Part shown: piece by piece, positions 20,118 through 31,613 of the stretch
Numbering within the stretch: the stretch's first letter is position 1
Layout: every line of letters begins with the position of its first letter
NCBI GenBank assembly: GCA_015227615.1
Contig: JAALGZ010000012.1
Span: 1 to 64,000, forward strand
DNA from: Labyrinthula sp. Ha
Taxonomy: Eukaryota > Sar > Bigyra > Labyrinthulida > Labyrinthulaceae
Length of the DNA stretch: 64,000 bases
Reading direction: 5' to 3'
The notes under the pieces: model-generated
What the model saw: the letters and a program-made list of their open reading frames with translations, nothing else
Database searches by the model: none
Told to the model about the DNA's origin: nothing
Program-made: the position numbers and the translations under genes

Positions 20118-22136
20118 TCATCCAACTAAGTTTAACCCATCAAACAATTCACTCTCCATAGAAGATGTCACTCCTTTTGTTACATCCATATCCCTTGCTT
20201 TCAGGGCAGTGTCTTTCAATCTGGAAAGCATCTCCATATTCGCGTCAATGAACCCAACATCTCTATGTAATACCCCGTGCTTTTTACAAAGCTCCTGGAT
20301 TAGCCTTCTTGCTAGTCTGAGATGGTGCCTTGGTAATCTTGGAAGTAAATGATGCTCTATCTGAAAGTTCAAACCTCCGTAAAAAAAGTCCAAATATACC
20401 GGATTGTCAAGATTTAAAGTTGTTTGAACTTGAAGTAAAAGCCAGTTTTCTGTAATTACACTCATTTCATCGTAATAATCTCCAGAATATGCAGTATCTG
20501 AGTCTGAAGAAATATCTCTATATTGCTTCAAGTTATTTGAATTTGCAAGATGTTCATCAAACTTTCCGTTATATGTTTCCATTGTAAAATGAGATAAGCA
20601 AATTAAGACATGTAGTAATCCTGTCAACGCATGAGAAAATAATAAGTATCCCACAGCTGCTTTGGTAGTATCCATGTAAGACATCAGCCACCACAAACTA
20701 TACATAAATCCCATTAATGAAAAAAGTTCTGTGAATTTAAAAGTAAGATCATGATTAGTAGAAAAAATGCCTTCAGTTAAAGAGGTTTTTATTATGACTT
20801 TACAGACAAGAATCCAAGATTGAGCATAGAGATTAAATCTTGCAATAGCCATAATTGGATAGAATAAAATATGTTGATATGAAATTAGAAGTTTTGCCAT
20901 GTTATCAAAAACAAAAACTTTTTCATAAAAAAAAGAAACAAAATTATTCAACATCTTACTATCCACAGCCATAATAGGCATATGTTGAATATCTGCATCA
21001 AAGTTAATTGAGTTACAATTAATATGATGTATATTATGTGAGTGTTTCCACCATCCAACCGCAATTCCACCTAATAGGTTACCCAAAGTAGCAGAAACAA
21101 CATGATCAAAAGATCTATCATGAGAAACTGCATTATGCCCCAAATCGTGTTCAAAATAAGCCAACTGTTGCCAAAAGAAGGCTAGTAGAAGAGCTGAAAT
21201 GCAATGTAAGTAAGTTTCTTTTGTATAAAGAACAAGATAGATTGCCAAAATGAAACATAAAGTCCACCCCACAAGTTTTTTATAATACACTTTCATATCA
21301 GTTTCGAATAAATTCTTTTGCAACAATAATTGTCTAATTTTTCTAAAGTCAGAAACCATTCCTTGATTTGTACCAACTCTAAATCCACTAAGTTCTTGAT
21401 CAGTATTTGCAGCTTCAAGTTTTCCAATCAAGAATTTTGAAAGGAGAAAATAAGTATTCTGCGGATGAAACTGTGTAAAAACATCTGTGCAATCTCTTGA
21501 AGCCATTGTGGTTAAAACTTTTCTTCCACCTGGATGAAGCTTATAGAATTTTGTTATGTCAAAAATATATCCACCATAGACAATCCAAAGATCTTTAACA
21601 CTGTTATGTTTTTTTATTTCATTCCAAGAATACATTTTCATCTTATGTTTTATGAATTTTTTTTCCAAGTCAAAAATTATAGAAGGGATCTCAGTAGTTT
21701 TACCATAGTTTTCACTTAATAATTTTTGTTTTAGTGATTTATCCCCTTTGATATATGAAATAAGATCGTTCATTTCATTTTCTGGTAGCATCTTTTGATC
21801 AAATATATTTGTTTCCATAATGTTTGAGATCAAACAGAAAACTAGGAGAGAAAGAATAATATCTAATACGGTAAAAGTATGGAAACAGAATTTTACCACA
21901 CTACAAGAAAGCGAGAGACCCAAAATATCCAACATAAACCATATAGTTTTGTTCTCTAATCTGCCAATTGATGCAACGAAACCATCCTTTATCAAAGAAA
22001 ATAGTGTCTCTGCGGTAATTTGGAGGAGTTTAGTTGTTTTGATAGGTGAAAGATTGTATGCAACCATGTAAACTCCAACTAAAATCCATGTCTTAACCTC
22101 CAAGGCATTGAAAATATTTATCTTAAAGTTTTCCAT
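20118..22136 (-). CDS. Cytochrome b5-fused front-end desaturase (Delta8-sphingolipid type)
   Basis: 672-residue membrane di-iron desaturase. The cytochrome b5 domain is about residues 168-242 with heme motif HPGG (201-204). Histidine boxes are HDLGH (330-334, with a further His at 339), HSHNIHH (365-371) and QIEHH (592-596); the Gln in the third box marks front-end desaturases. WWKHSHNIHH and IEHHLLPRLPRHHLR resemble fungal Delta8-sphingolipid desaturases, so long-chain-base desaturation in the endoplasmic reticulum is the best guess; Delta6/Delta5 acyl desaturation is not excluded. About 165 residues precede the b5 domain and hold hydrophobic segments near 15-30 and 66-103, longer than usual for the family. 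No intron is needed. Its last 33 codons lie inside the inverted repeat. Confidence 0.88.
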   Translation of the reverse strand: MENFKINIFNALEVKTWILVGVYMVAYNLSPIKTTKLLQITAETLFSLIKDGFVASIGRLENKTIWFMLDILGLSLSCSVVKFCFHTFTVLDIILSLLVFCLISNIMETNIFDQKMLPENEMNDLISYIKGDKSLKQKLLSENYGKTTEIPSIIFDLEKKFIKHKMKMYSWNEIKKHNSVKDLWIVYGGYIFDITKFYKLHPGGRKVLTTMASRDCTDVFTQFHPQNTYFLLSKFLIGKLEAANTDQELSGFRVGTNQGMVSDFRKIRQLLLQKNLFETDMKVYYKKLVGWTLCFILAIYLVLYTKETYLHCISALLLAFFWQQLAYFEHDLGHNAVSHDRSFDHVVSATLGNLLGGIAVGWWKHSHNIHHINCNSINFDADIQHMPIMAVDSKMLNNFVSFFYEKVFVFDNMAKLLISYQHILFYPIMAIARFNLYAQSWILVCKVIIKTSLTEGIFSTNHDLTFKFTELFSLMGFMYSLWWLMSYMDTTKAAVGYLLFSHALTGLLHVLICLSHFTMETYNGKFDEHLANSNNLKQYRDISSDSDTAYSGDYYDEMSVITENWLLLQVQTTLNLDNPVYLDFFYGGLNFQIEHHLLPRLPRHHLRLARRLIQELCKKHGVLHRDVGFIDANMEMLSRLKDTALKARDMDVTKGVTSSMESELFDGLNLVG

Positions 22137-23134
22137 TTGTAAGTGTTAGTTTTCTGTCTTTTTCGTTTAGAAATAAATAAAAATGAACGAATCCATGAAA
22201 GATACCTTCATTGAGCCATTGTTTTTATTGGTAGAAGCATCAAATTATGGAATCTAATTGGTCACTGCCCATATCATGTTAACCTAGGTGAAAATCAAGC
22301 CAGAACACACAAATTAAATGAACAGAATGGACAAGAAATAAGTATATAGATATCGTTTGTGATATAATGGAACTATTTTATATTATTATTAAAATGTAGC
22401 AGAATTCAATTAAAATTTGTTATCCAGTTTAATACCAGTATTTTAGTACTGATTAGTATAAGGCATTTAGTAAAAGTTGGAGATATATTGAACTGCATAT
22501 GTCCCGAAAGTCTTAAATATTATTCCCACAAGAGACAAATAGTGGATTACCACCAGGTCTCAAAGAAAAGTTATTTGGATAAGTTTAAATTAGTCTTAAT
22601 CTGGTTGGTTCAAGTTCTCTTCTCTTAAGCGTATAGATAAAGTATTTGTTTTTTGGTTAGGAGAGACTCGTTTCTCCATTTGTTGTAACAGAAAATTTTA
22701 TGCTAATCAGTGAATCTTTGGTAATTGAACAAGACAAGACTAGGGAAGATCATCTGTATCTGGAAAAACTAAGTAGTTCTTCATTCACGAATTTAGGTTG
22801 GATATTTGTTAGATTTTTAGAGAACAAAATTCTTAGATGTGGGAAGTTGTAATCGCAACTAAAGTTCAAAAGCCAGATTCTACAAAAAGACCTGATTAAA
22901 CCATTTTGGAGTGGAAACTCAGATCTGAGGAACTCAGGAAACTCTTGAATCCATATTTCATGCTGAAACTTAGTTGGAACATTAGAGACAAAAAATTCCT
23001 ATTGTTCGAAGTTGGAGCTATATTCTTAGAATAAAATCCCAGGTCTTAATAAAAGATGTGATATATCCAGTCTTAGGCAGAACCTTCTTTCCTACTATAT
23101 CTTTTTTGAAGTTGTGTTAATTAATGTATAAGAA
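22137..23134. other. Palindrome spacer with probable degenerate copia sequence
   Basis: No intact gene. The end of this stretch should be the upstream part of a copia Pol, since the recognisable C-terminus starts at 23135, but repeated stops prevent a sure alignment and I cannot place the element's 5' end. Confidence 0.35.
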
Positions 23135-23244
23135 GTTAGCACAGAGAATAACACAGCAGATTTATTCACGAAAAGTTTAGACAAGATTAAATTTGAAAAG
23201 TTTAGGAACGATATTCTATGTAGTTCTATCTAACTACGGAGGAG
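23135..23244 (+). pseudogene. Ty1/copia Pol C-terminus (RNase H end) and polypurine tract
   Basis: The frame 23135-23233 reads as the typical copia ending: VSTENNTADLFTKSLDKIKF followed by EKFRNDIL and a stop; the ADLFTK..L..KF pattern marks the end of copia RNase H. An in-frame TAA lies just upstream. GGAGGAG directly before 23245 serves as the polypurine tract. Confidence 0.75.
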
Positions 23245-23426
23245 TGTTTCCTATAAAATAAATAGTTAGATATGGGAAACGTCTTAGTGATTTTCTTAGC
23301 TTTCCTCTAAGTAGCGTTATATAAATAGAAGTCACAGGGTCGATATATATTGTATTGTTTACCCAATGGAGGCAAAACTACATAAAGCTTAAGAAAAACA
23401 AAAATACATACTTTTCTCCAAAAACA
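23245..23426 (+). repeat. Ty1/copia 3' LTR at the palindrome breakpoint
   Basis: 182 bp from TGTTTCC to AAAACA. A diverged copy in reverse orientation lies at 40904-41087. Its last base (23426) is exactly where homology between the palindrome arms stops: base 23427 pairs with 20216 inside the desaturase gene. Confidence 0.85.
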
Positions 23427-23525
23427 AAAGAGACTGCCCTCAATGCAAGGGATATGGATGTAACAAAAGGAGTAACATCTTCTATGGAGAGTGAATTGTT
23501 TGATGGGTTAAACTTAGTTGGATGA
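23427..23525 (+). pseudogene. Desaturase 3' fragment (mirror copy)
   Basis: Encodes the last about 32 residues of the desaturase (ARDMDVTKGVTSSMESEL region, stop TGA 23523-23525), in inverted orientation to 20118-22136. The rest of this copy is missing; the copia LTR adjoins its 5' side. Confidence 0.85.
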
Positions 23526-23895
23526 GTTTTAGATCTATATAACATCATATCAATATAGTATATGATAGCTTTATGTAGTAGCTTAAGTACTGAAATTAAA
23601 AAATAATTTGAAATTTGGATGCTTACTAGTTGAAAATAGTTTTTGTACTGCACACACTTGATTGCAGCTAGCTATATAAGTTTTTTTGTTCATTTAAGCG
23701 CATAAGATTTAGAAGAAACTTGGAAGAAATTATGAATCTGAAGAAAGGTTTTTCTTTTTAGTCCAAAACTTCAAGAGAATAATCTTTGATATTAATCTTG
23801 CTTAGAGTAATTATTCTATTCCTAAAAATTTTTAGATTCCACATCTATGCTCAAAAAATGTATAAAGACGCTTTGACTACTCGGTTTTGTAAAAA

Positions 23896-24209
23896 GTTTT
23901 CATCAAACTTATTATTTTGATTTGTCAGAAAAAATATTAGTTTCCAACTATTGATCTTTTTATATCTATCTAATTAAATAATAAAGATTATTTACATTCT
24001 TAATATTAGATATCTTCTCATATACTTGAAAACATATAAATCATTATACCTTGTTTTCATCAAACTTATTATTTTGATTTGTCAGAAAAAATATTAGTTT
24101 CCAACTATTGATCTTTTTATATCTATCTAATTAAATAATAAAGATTATTTACATTCTTAATATTAGATATCTTCTCATATACTTGAAAACATATAAATCA
24201 TTATACCTT
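23896..24209. repeat. 157-bp direct tandem duplication
   Basis: Two adjacent copies (23896-24052 and 24053-24209) of an AT-rich non-coding unit that is single in the left arm near 19600-19760. It arose after the arms formed. Confidence 0.9.
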
Positions 24210-24737
24210 GAAACCAAGATATTCTATATATCTTACTCTTTCTTTATGGTCCTTTATTTTTGTTCATTCAAAAAGTTTTTAGAGGTGAAATCAACCAAGA
24301 AAACAATATTAATACACTATTTGATTCCAAAACAACTTGGAAACTACTAGAAAATATATGAACCGTGTTTAATATTGTTATTTCAGAATCGTAATAAATA
24401 TCTGTCAGTTTTATTTTTTTCTTTTTTGAGTATAAATATGCTGAATTAACTTATGTTCTAAATTAAAACATCTGTTGACGAAGAATTATTTGAAAATATG
24501 CAATCTAAAATAATATTCTTGGTCTAAATATCCTTAGTTCAAAGCAATGTAAAGTTAATTGTCTACACCTTTAGGTGTAAATAAAAATGTCTTTTCATAG
24601 ACAACACGTATAAAATAATAGCAGTTAGAACCAACTATTTCTTTTCAGGTTTCTTTTTGATCTGATAACTAAACGTATAAATATAATAGAATATTTTTTT
24701 ATCTATTTCTTATTTGTTAAGAAACGAAAAATATATA

Positions 24738-25952
24738 TTAATTAAGGGCTTCTGGTCCATTTGGAAGCAATAATACTTTATTATTGGTTTTTTCTTCCAA
24801 ACATTTTTTATAATTTTCCAACTGAACAAACTCTTCATAAACTTGTTCCATTCCATATTCACTTTTAAATACTGTTGATATATTATCAGCCACTATTTTG
24901 AATGCAGCTTTTACTTCTTCAGGAGTTAAACTAGCCAACCATGAATCCAATCCGAATTCCCCCACATTAAAGTTTCGACCAACACTTCCGGGAATCTCAA
25001 GATTATTGGAATTTAGCGCTCCATACACATATAAATTCTTTCTTATTTTTGATCCGAACTTTCTAGCACCAGGTTCCATATTCGCAACAAGTGCATTTTC
25101 TATTTGAGTAAGAATCTCTCCTGCAAGAGTCCCACCTCTAATAGCATCAAAACAACAAGTTGCCTTCGTTTTTAAGAGTGCTTCAAAGAGTTCTTTCCGA
25201 AAACTTGGACTTGTAGAATTTAACACATACTCTGCACCAAGTTCTTTCAGTTCTTTAATCTGCGCATCTTTTCGAACTACACAAACAAGTGGAACTTCTT
25301 CCTTTTTACAATATCTAATCAACATCTTTCCAAGATTAGAAGCAGCTGCAGTATGAACTATAGCAGAATGTCCATCTCGTTTCATTTGGGAGAGAAATCC
25401 AACAACACTTAAAGGATTAACAAGTGATGCAGCTGCATGACGAACATTTACTCCATCATTATGTACATAGCACGCTTGCTTATTTGCCACTTTCTTTTGT
25501 GCAAATCCACCAGATACACCTCCAAATAAGGAAACAATTTTATCTTTTAATTCCACTGCTTTACTTCCAGTCGCTATAACTTGTCCACAAGCTTCTGATC
25601 CAAACCCGCTGAAGTTTCCAACAGCTAATTTATACTTAGACGCAGCGAAGGGGAGAATTTCCTGGTAAACACTATTTTCACCTTGTTTATAGTCTTTAGA
25701 TCCACCAAATGGATTAGTCATAATAATATCAAGTGGATTTACTGGTTGTGCGATTATTTTTATTAAAACTTCATCCTCTTTCAAACTCTTGGCCGTTGGT
25801 TCTTCAACTTCTTTAAGTGCAACAGCAGAGATAAGTTTTCCATCCTTCTCTGAAAATTCATGAACTAAAGTCTTCATAGTCATATTACTTGGTTTTTTAA
25901 TATTTTTTGTTTTATTTTGTTTTCGTTTGTTTTTGGATAGTTCGGAACCCAT
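24738..25952 (-). CDS. MDR-family oxidoreductase, copy C'
   Basis: 404 residues, intact mirror copy of C with one amino-acid change seen (Lys for Asn in the SNIRKN motif). It has the same MGSELSKNK leader, GroES-like N-domain and Rossmann signature. Two near-identical intact copies about 6 kb apart should give the same product; expression from both would raise dose. Confidence 0.87.
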   Translation of the reverse strand: MGSELSKNKRKQNKTKNIKKPSNMTMKTLVHEFSEKDGKLISAVALKEVEEPTAKSLKEDEVLIKIIAQPVNPLDIIMTNPFGGSKDYKQGENSVYQEILPFAASKYKLAVGNFSGFGSEACGQVIATGSKAVELKDKIVSLFGGVSGGFAQKKVANKQACYVHNDGVNVRHAAASLVNPLSVVGFLSQMKRDGHSAIVHTAAASNLGKMLIRYCKKEEVPLVCVVRKDAQIKELKELGAEYVLNSTSPSFRKELFEALLKTKATCCFDAIRGGTLAGEILTQIENALVANMEPGARKFGSKIRKNLYVYGALNSNNLEIPGSVGRNFNVGEFGLDSWLASLTPEEVKAAFKIVADNISTVFKSEYGMEQVYEEFVQLENYKKCLEEKTNNKVLLLPNGPEALN

Positions 25953-26558
25953 TCTAAACTAATTATATAGTATTTGGAAAAACATTTCTCCGAGTTCGGA
26001 AAACGCTTTCTTATTTCCGAAGATATTTGGTACTTAACAGTACTAACGTTACTAATTGGAAATCGGAGGTATTATAATCGTGCATTACTGCTGGGATCGA
26101 CAATGTATGAAATATATGACTTGTTTGTGTTAGTCCTGCGTTGATATGTAGCAGTGACTAACGCTCAGCTGTATTATAGTCTGTTATAAATAGTGACCTC
26201 TTGTAATAATTGGGTCGTATCTCAAATTGTCGTGAATAGTTTTGAGTACCTGTAATAGCCGTTTGCAATATGACATTACTGTTGTTATTAACCGTTAACG
26301 AAGAACATTCCCGAAAAAGAAGTAAAACTACATTTTTGTCCCTAAGAAGATTTATACAAGACAGAAGATTTATATTACTTACGCAGACTATTCTATATAT
26401 ATTATTTATCCTTATCTATTCAATTTACTATATTCTATTTACTATTCTTTTTATACTTTCTCTCATTCTATTCAATTCTCTTTTCTCTATATTTTCTATT
26501 CAATTTAACTTTGGTTTATCTGGATTCCACGCATCATTAAGTCGGTGGAACAATTATT

Positions 26559-26980
26559 TGTCAGTCTACGAGTGACTAAGCGAAGATAACTAAATCGAAG
26601 GAAAAGTGACCCCTTAAACTCAGTCACAACAAATTCCTTTAAAGAAGTGTTTCTTTCGTTCTAAACGATGCTTAGGATACTTCACACTCGCGAAGTAAGC
26701 TAACCTAAGACTTTCCAAAGGTTTTCCTTTGTTTTGATCAGATAACTGTAACTATAGCTAAGTATTCGAACTCTCAAATACAATAGTTACTTTTTATCTT
26801 CTCTTGGTTTTGTGTTAATTAGTTATGTCTTAATTTCCCAAAATATCACGTACAATCTAACCTATTATTTATCCTAGAAAAAGCACCTAAAACTATGGGT
26901 ACTTTAATTGTAATTCAATGACCTACATTCTACAATAATTAAATAGCACAAGTCTCTAAAGTAAATTACAAGAACTTACA
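26559..26980 (-). repeat. Solo LTR of element 1 family (right arm)
   Basis: 422 bp at the mirror position of element 1. Its start carries the 5' LTR variant (TTATTG) and its end carries all five 3' LTR variants, so it is the product of LTR-LTR recombination of the same element. Like element 1 it shows no target-site duplication. Confidence 0.95.
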
Positions 26981-26981
26981 C

Positions 26982-27589
26982 ACTACACAAACAAGCGGAA
27001 CTTCTTCCTTTTTACAATATCTAATCAACATCTTTCCAATATTAGAAGCAGCTGCAGTATGAACTATAGCAGAGTGTCCATCTTGTTTAATTTGGGAGAG
27101 AAATCCAACAACAGTTAAAGGATTAACAAGTGATGCAGCTGCATGACGAACATTTACTCCATCATTATGCACATAGCAGTCTTGCTTATTTGCCACTTTC
27201 TTTTGTGCAAATCCACCACTTTGAAGTCCAAATACGGAAACAATTTTATCTTATAATTCCACTGCTTTACTTCCAGTCGCTACAACTTGTCCACAAGCTT
27301 CTGACCCAAACCTGCTGAAGTTTCCAACAGCTAATTTATACTTAGACGCAGCGAAGGGGAGAATTTCCTGGTAAACACTATTTTCACCTTGTTTATAGTC
27401 TTTAGATCCACCAAATGGATTAGTCATACTAATATCAAGTGGATTTACTAGTTGTGCGATTATTTTTATTAAAATTTCATCTTCTTTCAAGGTTTGTGCA
27501 GATGGCTCAACGACATTTCTTATTGTAATAGTGGATAATATCTCACCATTCTCCTCAATAAATCCGTGCATTAACTGCTTCATTGTCAT
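26982..27589 (-). pseudogene. MDR-family oxidoreductase, copy B' (broken)
   Basis: Mirror of B with the same nonsense codon (stop ending the 27251-27589 frame) and the same LTR truncation point. It adds no functional coding capacity. Confidence 0.85.
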
Positions 27590-30398
27590 TCTGTTTACTT
27601 TTTTTATACTGTTTGGTCTTTCAAGTTTTGTTTCGTGTTTATTTTTGGATATTTTTGCTTACTTTACTACTGGAATTTCCTCGTTAGTTTCATTGGAATT
27701 TGTTTCCATGCTCTCGTTCAGTGCAAGGAATTTTCATACTATTATCTTCCAATAAGTAATAGTTTCTGATTTTATAACATTTAATTGCATGCTATTTTCT
27801 TCCATTATTTTAAATTCCTTTGGCCCGAGCCTATATTTATGAAATTCTCGTCTCTTCCAACTAGAGTCCTACATTAATGTTACTCCTTGTCAGTATCAAC
27901 ATTCCAGCATTGTTCTATCGACATCTAAACTCTATTTGCCCAAAACTTAAGGTTCCCAAAAATGTTGAATTCAATTTGCCAGTAGTGCAAGAGAGTTAGA
28001 AAACCACCAAACTAGATGGCTTTCCAGTCCCTAGAGCTTCATGAGATTTAAGGTTTGATCGAGCTGCTCAAAGAAAAATATATCTTTGTAGATTCTCAAA
28101 ATTTAACGCTATGGTACACAGATATCTCACATTTCTTTGCATACTTCCATTGGCAAGGGAAAAAGAAAATTTGAATTAAGTTGAGAAGCAGGAAATATAC
28201 CTTCTTGTAGTTGCCGCCACTCAGTTATCGTTGTCAAGCAGTAGCTTTTAGAGATGTCCTGCAGGGGATTTAGTACGCGTTCTCTAGATTTGAATTTTTC
28301 CTTTACTCCTTTCCAGAAGCCAGCTTTGAACATATATATATCATACACTTTGTTTTTTACGAGTTATGTCATTCCTGAATAAAGCATACAGCATTGAAAA
28401 ATGCTAAAAGGAGTCTCCAAAGTAATCTCTTTTGTTCTTGTGGGAATATATTCAGTAGTGCAGAGTGGTAGAAAATGTATCAAACCTCGTAGATATGATT
28501 GGGTATCTGATTTGATAAAAACTTTCAATAATTATTTCATATTTACTTTCATTCAGATTATCATCAAGAGAATTGCAAATTTGAATTTATACTGATTATT
28601 AATTGATTATCATAATAAAGATGGGCTATGCGAGCCTGTTTTAAATTGTGGAAATTTTCTTACGTATTTTCTGCACCGTATGAAAAGCTGTAAGAACTAC
28701 GCTCATATACTGGGAATAATCCGGAAATAGAATGTTGCTGGGCCATCTGGCTAAATTTTTGAAATTTTGTGTACGGTGAAAGAACGAAAAAGCTTTTTTT
28801 TGGTTATTAGGCCCAGGGCCTTGTGACGTAGCCTTAGAATGATAATCAAGTGATTGTCAATAATCAACAAAAACGGTTGCGGAAATATCAGAATCAATAA
28901 ATAAGAGAAGTATGAACAGAAGCCTTATTGACAAATTAACAATAAATAGAATCATATCTCTAGAGGCAACTGGTGATAAATATATTTATTTTTTTCGTGG
29001 ACTTCTTGTACTTTAAAATGCACACCATACGAATTCAACTTTATACAGAGGCATATTAAATCTTATCAGCTCTTATGAAATAAGAATATCTTGGGAATGG
29101 GGTATTGCAGGTTTATGGAAAAAGACTATGAGCCGTGAAACCAGCAGTTCTATCTGATGAATCTGGCTTATTACTGCTCCCTTGTGAAGTTTTACTTTCT
29201 CGTGGCACGTTATGCATAAAACCAAGTTAGGATTAAGCAAATATTAGAAAAAAAAAAGATTTTGGATTCAGTATTTATTGCATACCCAACCTTACTTAGA
29301 ACTCAAAAACTGAAAAAATTTGCTTTGTTTCAACAACATTATTGGAAGAGATCTGTTTAAGATCAAAATAAATGGGGCCTCTCAGAGTTTGGAAAATCAA
29401 AATAATGATAATATTATCGGGAGGCTTACCTGTAATAAACGGCAACCATTTTATATTGATTTCTCCTGAGGTTGCTACCATTTTTTGCCACAGCAAATCC
29501 TAGCAACTTCTGCCATCTACAGTAGGCATATTACCTAAGGATGTGAATTAGAAACTCTAAGAATCTATAATGTCAAGAGAGAATGTAGAATGAGGTACCT
29601 AGAATCGAGAATCCTTAGATAAACAACCTAAAAATATTACACTTCGGACCTCCGGATTGATATCCCAAAATGTGGCCCAGCTTTAACCCAAGCTGGATGC
29701 GCTGGGCATCATTTTAGATCTTCCTGTACCAAACATTGTAAAGATAGTACTATGAATGATACAAATAAGACGAAAATTCTTAAAGTATATTACCTCAAGG
29801 AGCAAATAAATTTTATAAATTGTATCTATAAATTGGACTTAGCCTAAAGATAGCTGAAATATTAAGAAAAGCATTAAGATTAAAAAAATTCTTCGTTTCC
29901 ACAACATGATGGCAGCACCTACTCGATAACTTTGATGCTTAGAGCAGTAGTACAACCTAAATAAACTTGGCTCTCAACATAAAAGTTAGTGTTCTAAAAG
30001 GTAAGTGAGATACAGCCATCTAATGCCAGACTAGCCTTTGTACTCCAAGTACCGTCTACACCTGCTTTAATTACAATAATTATTAAAATTTGGAGAATAA
30101 TAAAAATACTTAGTATTTCATGAAAATTCAAAGATTCCGCAGTTCGCTGTTTGAACACCAAACATGCCATGTGAATAAGAGATGTAAAAGAATAATTTAC
30201 GTCTGTGCTATTCTTAGAGCTATAATTCCTTATTTAATATTCTTTTTTCATGAAAAATCCTAGATATAAGAGTTCTATGCTTTGTTTGACGGGTTGCTAT
30301 GCAAAGTTAATTTTTTGTTTGATTTAAATTCTTAAAGGGAGAATACAAGCTAGCCTTGAAATTATTTTTTGTTTGGCCAAGCTTTATAGAAAAATTTT
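27590..30398. other. Intergenic stretch between B' and A'
   Basis: Mirror of 3263-6071 with scattered single-base changes; no gene seen. Confidence 0.4.
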
Positions 30399-31613
30399 CT
30401 AGTTAAGTGCTTCTGGTCCATTTGGCATTAGTAATACTTTACTATTTGTTTTTTGCTCTACACAATTCTTATAATTATCAACCTTTACAAAATCTGAAAA
30501 TCCTAATTCAACACCGAAGTCACTTTTGAATACAGTTGAAATATTATCTGCAACTTTCTGAAATGCGGCAACTTTTTCTTTTGGAGATAGTGGTCCATAC
30601 CATTGAACATACGCAAATCCTTCGACACTGTACTGCATACCAACAGTTTTGGGAACCTCAAGGTTACTTGGATCAAGCATTCCATAAACATACAAAGTTT
30701 TCTTTATATTAGATCCATATTTTCCAGCTGCTGGTCCCATATTTGAAATTAGTGCTTTTTCCATCTGTGCTAAAATTTTTCCTCCAAGAGTTCCACCTCC
30801 AACAGCATCAAAACAACAGGTTGCTTTTGTTTTAACAAGTGCCTCAAAAAGTTCTTTTTCATAGCTTGGACTTGTGGAATTTAAGACATATTCAGCACCA
30901 AGATCTTTCAGTTCTTTAACTTGCGCATCTTTTCGAACAACACAAACAAGTGGAAAGTTTTCCATCTTGCAGTATTTAACCAACATCTTTCCAAGATTAG
31001 AAGCTGCTGCAGTATGAACCATAGCAGAGTGTCCATCAGCTTTTGCTTGCTCCAGAAAAGACATCACAGTCAAAGGATTCACAACAGCTGCAGCGGCATG
31101 ACGAACATTAACCCCATCATTGTGAACAAAACAGGCCATCTTGTTTACAATTTTCTTTTGTCCAAATTCAGCAACTGGAAAACCAAAAAGAGAAACTATT
31201 TTATCTTGAAGTTCTTTTGCATTACTTCCAGTTGCAATAACCTTTCCACAAGCTTCTGATCCAATACTCAAACTACTTCCTACTTTGGATTTATACATTG
31301 CACTTGCTGCTGGAAGAATTTCCTGGTAAACACTATTTTCACCTTGTTTATAAACTTTAGATCCTCCAATTGGATTAAACAAAGCGATATCTGTTGGGTT
31401 AATTGGCTGGGCAAGGATTTTTATCAACACTTCATCCTCTTTCAAACTCTTGGCTGTTGGTTCTTCAACTTCTTTAAATGCAACAGTAGAAATAAGTTTT
31501 CCATCCTTCTCTGAAAATTCTTGAACTAAAGTCTTCATAGTCATATTACTTGGTTTTTTAATATTTTTTGTTTTATTTTGTTTTGGTTTGTTTTTGGATA
31601 GTTCGGAACCCAT
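30399..31613 (-). CDS. MDR-family oxidoreductase, copy A'
   Basis: 404 residues, intact, with MGSELSKNK leader and polybasic stretch, and the Rossmann motif HTAAASNLGKM. Compared with A it differs in many clustered positions: residues near 249-272 resemble copy D (KELFEALVKTKATC), and the region QWYGPLSPKEKVAAFQKV is private where A, D and E agree. As flanking DNA of the two arms is nearly identical, these clusters show that A or A' has exchanged sequence with other family members. Confidence 0.85.
   Translation of the reverse strand: MGSELSKNKPKQNKTKNIKKPSNMTMKTLVQEFSEKDGKLISTVAFKEVEEPTAKSLKEDEVLIKILAQPINPTDIALFNPIGGSKVYKQGENSVYQEILPAASAMYKSKVGSSLSIGSEACGKVIATGSNAKELQDKIVSLFGFPVAEFGQKKIVNKMACFVHNDGVNVRHAAAAVVNPLTVMSFLEQAKADGHSAMVHTAAASNLGKMLVKYCKMENFPLVCVVRKDAQVKELKDLGAEYVLNSTSPSYEKELFEALVKTKATCCFDAVGGGTLGGKILAQMEKALISNMGPAAGKYGSNIKKTLYVYGMLDPSNLEVPKTVGMQYSVEGFAYVQWYGPLSPKEKVAAFQKVADNISTVFKSDFGVELGFSDFVKVDNYKNCVEQKTNSKVLLMPNGPEALN

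Larger units (their letters stand above)
1..20216 (+). repeat. Left arm of giant inverted repeat 1
   Basis: This stretch is the inverted copy of 23427-33660. Paired positions sum to 33661 from 1 to 6680, to 43109 from 16551 to 18508, to 43800 from 19200, and to 43643 inward of the right-arm tandem duplication. The steps are explained by element 1 (9448 bp extra here), a 691-bp insertion here and a 157-bp duplication in the other arm. Flanking DNA is almost identical between arms. Homology is already present at base 1, so the arm probably continues outside the window. The inner edge is sharp, at base 20216 inside the desaturase gene. Confidence 0.95.
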
